Below, one piece after another: positions 6,233-9,593 of a stretch of DNA of 9,593 bases; position 1 is the first letter of the stretch; each line of letters begins with the position of its first letter. The DNA comes from an uncultured Campylobacter sp. (lineage in GTDB: Bacteria > Campylobacterota > Campylobacteria > Campylobacterales > Campylobacteraceae). The notes under the pieces are model-generated. The model was not told the DNA's origin. It saw only the letters and a list, made by a program, of their open reading frames with translations, and made no database searches. Both the position numbers and the translations under genes were made by a program. The DNA lies in contig NZ_CALKTC010000032.1 in assembly GCF_937996225.1 (NCBI RefSeq), forward strand, positions 1 through 9,593, written 5' to 3'.

Positions 6233-6724
6233 ATGAAAAAATTTATTCTAGCGGCGATTTTAGTGGCTTTTGCTTGCGCGGGCGATTACGAGCTCGTAGG
6301 TAGCGTAAATACTTCGTTTAGAATTTTTGGCAAAGACGATCGCATCGAAGTTATCGCGGTTAAAGATCCTAAGGTTGATGGAGTGACCTGCTACGTCTCT
6401 TACGCCAAAAAAGGCGGCGCCAAAGAGATCATCGGTGTGGAGGAGGACCGCTCCGAAGCCTCTGTGTCGTGCGTGCAGACAGCGCCTAAAATCATCATCA
6501 AAGAGGAGCTGAAAAAAGAGGATATTTTTGAAAAACGCAGCTCGTTCATTTTCAAAAAGACCCACGTAGTTAGGCTTTACGACGCGGTGCAGGGCTCGCT
6601 AATCTATTTGGTTTATTCAGACAAAGTGATCGATGGCTCGCCCAATAACTCGATCTCGGCGATCCCGTGCCACCAAGCTGTGGGCGACGTGTGCGAGCTC
6701 GCATATACCCAAGGCAAAAAATAA
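6233..6724 (+). CDS. creA: CreA family exported protein
   Basis: The 163-residue protein matches the CreA family (PF05981), whose function is unknown. Diagnostic stretches are DPKVDGVTCYVSYAKKGG (45-62), EDRSEASVSCVQ (71-82), FKKTHVVRLYDAVQGSLIYL (107-126) and VYSDKVIDGSPNNSISAIP (127-145). A signal peptide (MKKFILAAILVAFACA, residues 1-16) predicts export to the periplasm. Cys53 and Cys80 lie in the conserved part. A tail after AIP adds Cys146 and Cys154 and may form a second disulfide. I chose the ATG at 6233 because AAAGGA (6222-6227) is five bases upstream and translation then begins directly with the signal peptide; upstream in-frame ATGs at 6197 and 6227 lack a site or overlap this one. 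It is transcribed away from algC and has its own terminator, so it looks monocistronic. Confidence 0.9.
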   Translation: MKKFILAAILVAFACAGDYELVGSVNTSFRIFGKDDRIEVIAVKDPKVDGVTCYVSYAKKGGAKEIIGVEEDRSEASVSCVQTAPKIIIKEELKKEDIFEKRSSFIFKKTHVVRLYDAVQGSLIYLVYSDKVIDGSPNNSISAIPCHQAVGDVCELAYTQGKK

Positions 6725-6730
6725 TAATAA

Positions 6731-6770
6731 GGAATTCCGCAAAGATAGAATTTTATCGCAGCGGAATTCT
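6731..6770 (+). terminator. Hairpin terminator after creA
   Basis: GAATTCCGC at 6732-6740 pairs perfectly with GCGGAATTC at 6761-6769, extendable by one G-T pair. Inside the loop GATAG (6744-6748) pairs with TTATC (6753-6757), using one wobble pair. The hairpin starts seven bases after the creA stop and is followed by an A/T tract without a long T run. Its position argues for termination of creA; the shape is symmetric and could work on either strand. Confidence 0.6.
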
Positions 6771-6870
6771 AAATTAGAAATTATGCGATGAGATGGCGCA
6801 TGAAATTTAATAGAATTTTGCCAAATTCTGCAGCATTTTACAAAATTTATCAGCGCCGTTAAATTCCTAA

Positions 6871-6949
6871 GCGAATGCCTAAGATGAGAATTTGACCGCT
6901 TTATCAAAGCATCTTAACGCATATTCGCGCTACGCTAGTAGGCGTGCGC
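6871..6949. repeat. Two adjoining stem-loops upstream of ccsBA
   Basis: The first arm GCGAATGCCTAAGATG (6871-6886) mirrors CATCTTAACGCATATTCGC (6910-6928), matching except for a few unpaired bases, around a 23-base loop. Directly touching it, GCGCTACGC (6927-6935) mirrors GCGTGCGC (6942-6949) with one bulged A. The pair lies 15 bases upstream of the candidate ccsBA -35, so it is outside the predicted transcript. It may be an intergenic repeat or a protein-binding region. Confidence 0.5.
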
Positions 6950-6963
6950 TTGCAGGTCGTAAA

Positions 6964-6992
6964 ATGAAAAATTAAGCAATTTTTGCTAAAAT
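6964..6992 (+). promoter_or_regulatory. Candidate sigma-70 promoter of ccsBA
   Basis: TGCTAAAAT (6984-6992) is an extended -10 and is preceded at 17 bases by ATGAAA (6964-6969), four of six matches to TTGACA. Transcription would start near 6999, giving a leader of about 34 bases that contains the AAAGGA ribosome site (7022-7027) five bases before the ATG. Spacing and position are good, but promoters in AT-rich gaps are easy to find by chance. Confidence 0.5.
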
Positions 6993-7032
6993 CTCGCGAT
7001 TTTGAAAACCCTCGTAAATCTAAAGGAAATCA

Positions 7033-9593
7033 ATGAAGACATTTTTTAGTATGGAGTGCGCGTCAGTGATGCTACTGATTTTGGCGCTAGCCTGTGCGAT
7101 CGCCACTTTCATAGAGACCGCTTACGGTACGGAAGTAGCTTGGGCGATGGTTTATTCTACTGCATGGTTTGGCGCGCTGATGGTGCTTTTGGGAATAAAT
7201 TTAACCTACAATATCTATCGCTACCGCATGATTAAACTTCGCACGCTGCCTGCGCTAATCTTTCACGCAAGCTTTTTGTTTATGCTTGCTGGAGCGATTT
7301 TGACGAGATATTTCGGCTTTGAGGGCAATATCCATATAAGAGAGGGCGGCGAGAGCTCGATCGTAACGACTAAAGACGAGGTCGTTCAGCTCCTTACTTT
7401 AGGCAGTGACGGCGAGTTTATCTCCGCCGACGAGAGCAAATTTTTAAACGGCGCAGGACGGATGAACTTCGATCTCAATCTAGACGTAGAGGGCAGGATC
7501 GCAAATTTAAAATTTAAAGAGCTCGTAGAACACGGCGAGCTAAAATGGGTGCAAGATCCGACCGGACAGGCTCCTGCGCGCGTGGAACTATTATTTTCAA
7601 ACAATGTTGGCAGCCAAAATGTCTCCTTGCAATCGGGTGAAAGCATGGATATAGGCGAGCTTAGTATCACTTTTAACGCTGAGCCTAAGAGTAAGAATTT
7701 CATCTACATAAAATCCAAAGACGGCAAATTTTATCTAAACTCAAGCCTTGATATAAACGCCACTAAAATGGCTGATATGAGCACTGCGCCGCTTAAGAAA
7801 AACGAGGATAATCCGCTAGGCAATCTTTTGCTTTACAGCTTCGACGGAATAAATTTCGCCCCCGTTAGCTTGCTTAGCTCCGCGGTCGAGAAATTCGTCC
7901 CGGTAGCTGCGAATTTACCGGGTGAGCCTGGCGTAGTAGCTACGCTAAGCTTTGCGGGGCAGAGTCGCGAAATCTACGTGCCTAGGGATTCTCATGGTGC
8001 TAGCTACAAGGTGGGTGATAAGAATTTCATCGTAGCCTTGGCGCCAAAGATGCTTCATCTGCCTTTTAAAATCGCGCTTCGCGACTTTGTGATGGATCGC
8101 TACCCGGGCACCAATTCGCCCTCCGGATATAAAAGCGAAATCACGCTAAAAGACGGCAATACGAGCTTTGATTATGATATTTTTATGAATCATGTGCTCG
8201 ATTACGGCGGATACCGATTTTTCCAAAGCTCATACGATACAGACGAGCGCGGCACCGTGCTTTCGGTCAATAAAGACCCCGGTAAAGTTCCAACTTACAT
8301 CGGTTATTTTTTGCTTTGCGTAGGGATGTTTTTTAACTTTTTCAACCGGGGCTCGCGCTTTTTCAAGCTCTCGCGCTTAATCAGCGAAAATACGCATCTT
8401 GCTCGAGAAAAAGATGTAAATTCTAAAAATTCGGCGTCTAGCTCGGTGCCCGTAAGCTCCGCAGAAAGCTCTGCATCAAAACGCGCCAAAAAATCGCGAC
8501 GCGGTACTAAAGGCGCAGCATTGGCATTAGTAGGCGCGTTGGCTTTGAGCTTGAGCGCATTGTATCCTAGCACAGCAAATGCCGAACAAAACTCCACTAC
8601 TCAAAATTCTACTTCGCAAAATTCTGCCTCAAATGCAGCCGCAGAAAATTCCGCGCCGCAAAGCCCGGCTAGCGTGCAAAATTCTACTTCGCAAAATTTT
8701 GTGCAAAATTCCACGCAGAATTCCGCCGCCGAAAATTCCAAGCAGAGCTCCGTTTCGCAAGAATCTGCAGCAGAGCAAGACTCCATCCCGCCGCATAATT
8801 TTTCTACTATGGGAGGCGAGCTAGCCGTGCCGAAATTTGATCCTAAATTTAGTGAGGATCTAGCAAGCCTCGTAATTCAGGGATTTGATGGGCGAATGGA
8901 GCCTTTTGATACAGTTTCTAGGGAGCTTTTAAATAAAATTTACCGCGCCGACAACTACAAGGCGCCAAATGGCGAAATTTTAAATCATAACGCTGCCGCG
9001 CTTTCGTTTATGCTAAATCAAAGCTACTGGAGGCGTGCGCCGATTATCAAGGTTAGCGAGCCGGAGCTTAAAAAAATTCTAGGTATGGATGAGAAGCAAA
9101 GCCACGCCAGTATGATGGATTTTTTTGAATTTAAAGGCGGCGAGAGCTACTACAAGCTCGATAAAATGGTCGAGGAGATCAACCGCAAGCCTTTGGGCAA
9201 TCGTGGCGTGCTAGATAAAGAGATCATCAAGGTAAACGAGCGCGTAAACGTCTTTTACTCGGCGTTTATGGGGGATTATTTTAGAATTATTCCGGTTAAG
9301 AACGCTAAAAATAACGAGTGGCTTTCGCCGCTATATCTAGGCGATGCGCTGGATCAAAACGAATCAACTGAAGTTAAAAAGATGATGGGAATATTCGTTT
9401 CGTCCGTGGTCTATGCCCAAGAAAGCGGGGATTGGAGCGGCGCAGAAAAGATGCTAAGCTACGTCAAAAAATACCAAGCACAAAACGGCGCAAACCTAAT
9501 GCCTAGCGAAAGCGCAATAAAATATGAAATTTTATTTAATAAGGCTAAAATTTTTTCTCGCCTCTTTCCGATCTACACTGTCTCGGGATTTTT
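7033..9593 (+). CDS. ccsBA: CcsBA cytochrome c synthetase, fused ResB/CcsA type (partial at right edge)
   Basis: System II cytochrome c biogenesis protein that carries heme to the periplasm and attaches it to apocytochrome CXXCH motifs. The frame is open to the window end (853 complete codons). The ResB-like half shows membrane helices at about 11-29, 42-61, 73-94 and 419-438. FIETAYGTEVAWAMVYSTAWF and FHASF stand out; His78 corresponds to the transmembrane heme histidine known from Helicobacter CcsBA. A large periplasmic domain ends with FFQSSYDTDERGTVLSVNKD. After the fourth helix come a short cytoplasmic part, a fifth helix (about 495-511), a Q/N/S/A-rich linker to about 600, and the conserved LVIQGFDGRMEPFDTVSREL that precedes the CcsA half. 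The WWD domain and remaining heme histidines lie beyond the edge. The start has AAAGGA five bases upstream. Confidence 0.93.
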   Translation, partial: MKTFFSMECASVMLLILALACAIATFIETAYGTEVAWAMVYSTAWFGALMVLLGINLTYNIYRYRMIKLRTLPALIFHASFLFMLAGAILTRYFGFEGNIHIREGGESSIVTTKDEVVQLLTLGSDGEFISADESKFLNGAGRMNFDLNLDVEGRIANLKFKELVEHGELKWVQDPTGQAPARVELLFSNNVGSQNVSLQSGESMDIGELSITFNAEPKSKNFIYIKSKDGKFYLNSSLDINATKMADMSTAPLKKNEDNPLGNLLLYSFDGINFAPVSLLSSAVEKFVPVAANLPGEPGVVATLSFAGQSREIYVPRDSHGASYKVGDKNFIVALAPKMLHLPFKIALRDFVMDRYPGTNSPSGYKSEITLKDGNTSFDYDIFMNHVLDYGGYRFFQSSYDTDERGTVLSVNKDPGKVPTYIGYFLLCVGMFFNFFNRGSRFFKLSRLISENTHLAREKDVNSKNSASSSVPVSSAESSASKRAKKSRRGTKGAALALVGALALSLSALYPSTANAEQNSTTQNSTSQNSASNAAAENSAPQSPASVQNSTSQNFVQNSTQNSAAENSKQSSVSQESAAEQDSIPPHNFSTMGGELAVPKFDPKFSEDLASLVIQGFDGRMEPFDTVSRELLNKIYRADNYKAPNGEILNHNAAALSFMLNQSYWRRAPIIKVSEPELKKILGMDEKQSHASMMDFFEFKGGESYYKLDKMVEEINRKPLGNRGVLDKEIIKVNERVNVFYSAFMGDYFRIIPVKNAKNNEWLSPLYLGDALDQNESTEVKKMMGIFVSSVVYAQESGDWSGAEKMLSYVKKYQAQNGANLMPSESAIKYEILFNKAKIFSRLFPIYTVSGF
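8416..8793 (+). repeat. In-frame low-complexity xAA-AAT-TCY repeats inside ccsBA
   Basis: The DNA repeats (C/G/A)AA-AAT-TCY in frame, coding for QNST, QNSA, ENSA and similar peptides. A 22-bp stretch at 8602-8623, coding for QNSTSQN, is repeated exactly at 8677-8698, 75 bp (25 codons) apart. Scattered units occur before the fifth helix (VNSKNSASSS) and densely after it (residues about 518-590). Such a repeat can grow or shrink by whole codons and so vary in length between strains without breaking the protein. Confidence 0.8.
8479..8583 (+). other. Signal-peptide-like segment inside CcsBA
   Basis: Residues 483-517 contain the three parts of a secretion signal in order: a basic stretch KRAKKSRRGTKG, a hydrophobic core AALALVGALALSLSALY, and PSTANA before EQ, where A-N-A fits the -3/-1 rule of signal peptidase I. 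A helix that returns the chain to the periplasm is expected at this point of CcsBA proteins, so the segment must at least act as a membrane anchor. Whether it is cut is unknown. Confidence 0.6.

Larger units (their letters stand above)
6725..7032. other. 308-bp non-coding gap between creA and ccsBA with several stem-loops
   Basis: No gene is supported here; the longest ATG frame I read on the plus strand is about 20 codons without a ribosome site, and a minus-strand frame reaching to 6907 is antisense to creA and repeats. The gap holds the creA terminator and a small perfect hairpin (AGAATTT 6812-6818 with AAATTCT 6823-6829). Further on come a long imperfect inverted repeat (6871-6886 with 6910-6928), a GC-rich hairpin touching it (6927-6935 with 6942-6949) and then the ccsBA promoter and ribosome site. 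Confidence 0.7.

Noticed and set aside
6617..6907. 96-aa minus-strand ORF overlapping the creA 3' end
   Set aside because: Antisense to creA and its terminator; no ribosome site or recognisable domain.
8304..8786. Minus-strand ORFs within ccsBA (97 and 61 aa)
   Set aside because: Shadows of the ccsBA frame; their Glu-Phe/Cys-rich composition is the reverse complement of the QNS repeats.
1..9593. tRNA, rRNA or insertion sequence
   Set aside because: No cloverleaf with a GTTC-type T arm, no rRNA sequence and no transposase-like reading frame or matching terminal inverted repeats were seen by eye on either strand.

Overview
The window looks like chromosomal DNA of a relatively GC-rich Campylobacter, of the C. 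gracilis / C. rectus / C. showae kind. This rests on three things: a fused ResB/CcsA-type cytochrome c synthetase (ccsBA), protein sequences such as KDNSYGHG in alanine racemase, and compact overlapping genes separated by AAATTT-rich gaps. The genus is an inference from recognised families; no database search was possible.

Layout. (1) 1-219, plus: the C-terminal 72 codons of a gene whose body lies outside the window. (2) 220-1150: no convincing gene. It holds a decayed low-complexity stretch rich in the codon phrase xAA-AAT-TCY (333-554), an unremarkable stretch (555-805), and a striking 12/24-bp degenerate tandem array (806-1085). (3) 1151-1345, plus: a short lipoprotein that looks like a TlpA/thioredoxin-like protein cut off just before its CXXC motif. 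(4) 1332-1406: a nested palindrome between convergent genes, probably a two-way terminator. (5) 6134 down to 1403, minus: six tightly packed genes, phosphomannomutase/phosphoglucomutase, an 81-aa unknown, alanine racemase, LemA, and two TPM-domain proteins. Four of the five junctions overlap (three as ATGA, one by 8 bp), so the block is almost certainly one translationally coupled operon serving envelope sugar and D-alanine supply plus a LemA/TPM membrane module. (6) 6135-6232: a divergent promoter region. (7) 6233-6724, plus: creA, followed by a hairpin terminator. (8) 6725-7032: non-coding, with that terminator, several stem-loops and a good promoter candidate. (9) 7033 to the right edge, plus: ccsBA, open at the window end with 853 complete codons visible.

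Most genes belong to known families. I do not see a complete new system. The unusual material is the repeat biology: the same xAA-AAT-TCY phrase occurs in non-coding DNA at 333-554 and, in frame, as a Q/N/S/A-rich periplasmic linker inside CcsBA. That linker follows an internal segment that resembles a complete signal peptide. The other notable items are the 24-bp array, the truncated lipoprotein that ends inside a terminator palindrome, and Campylobacter-type N-glycosylation sequons in exported proteins.
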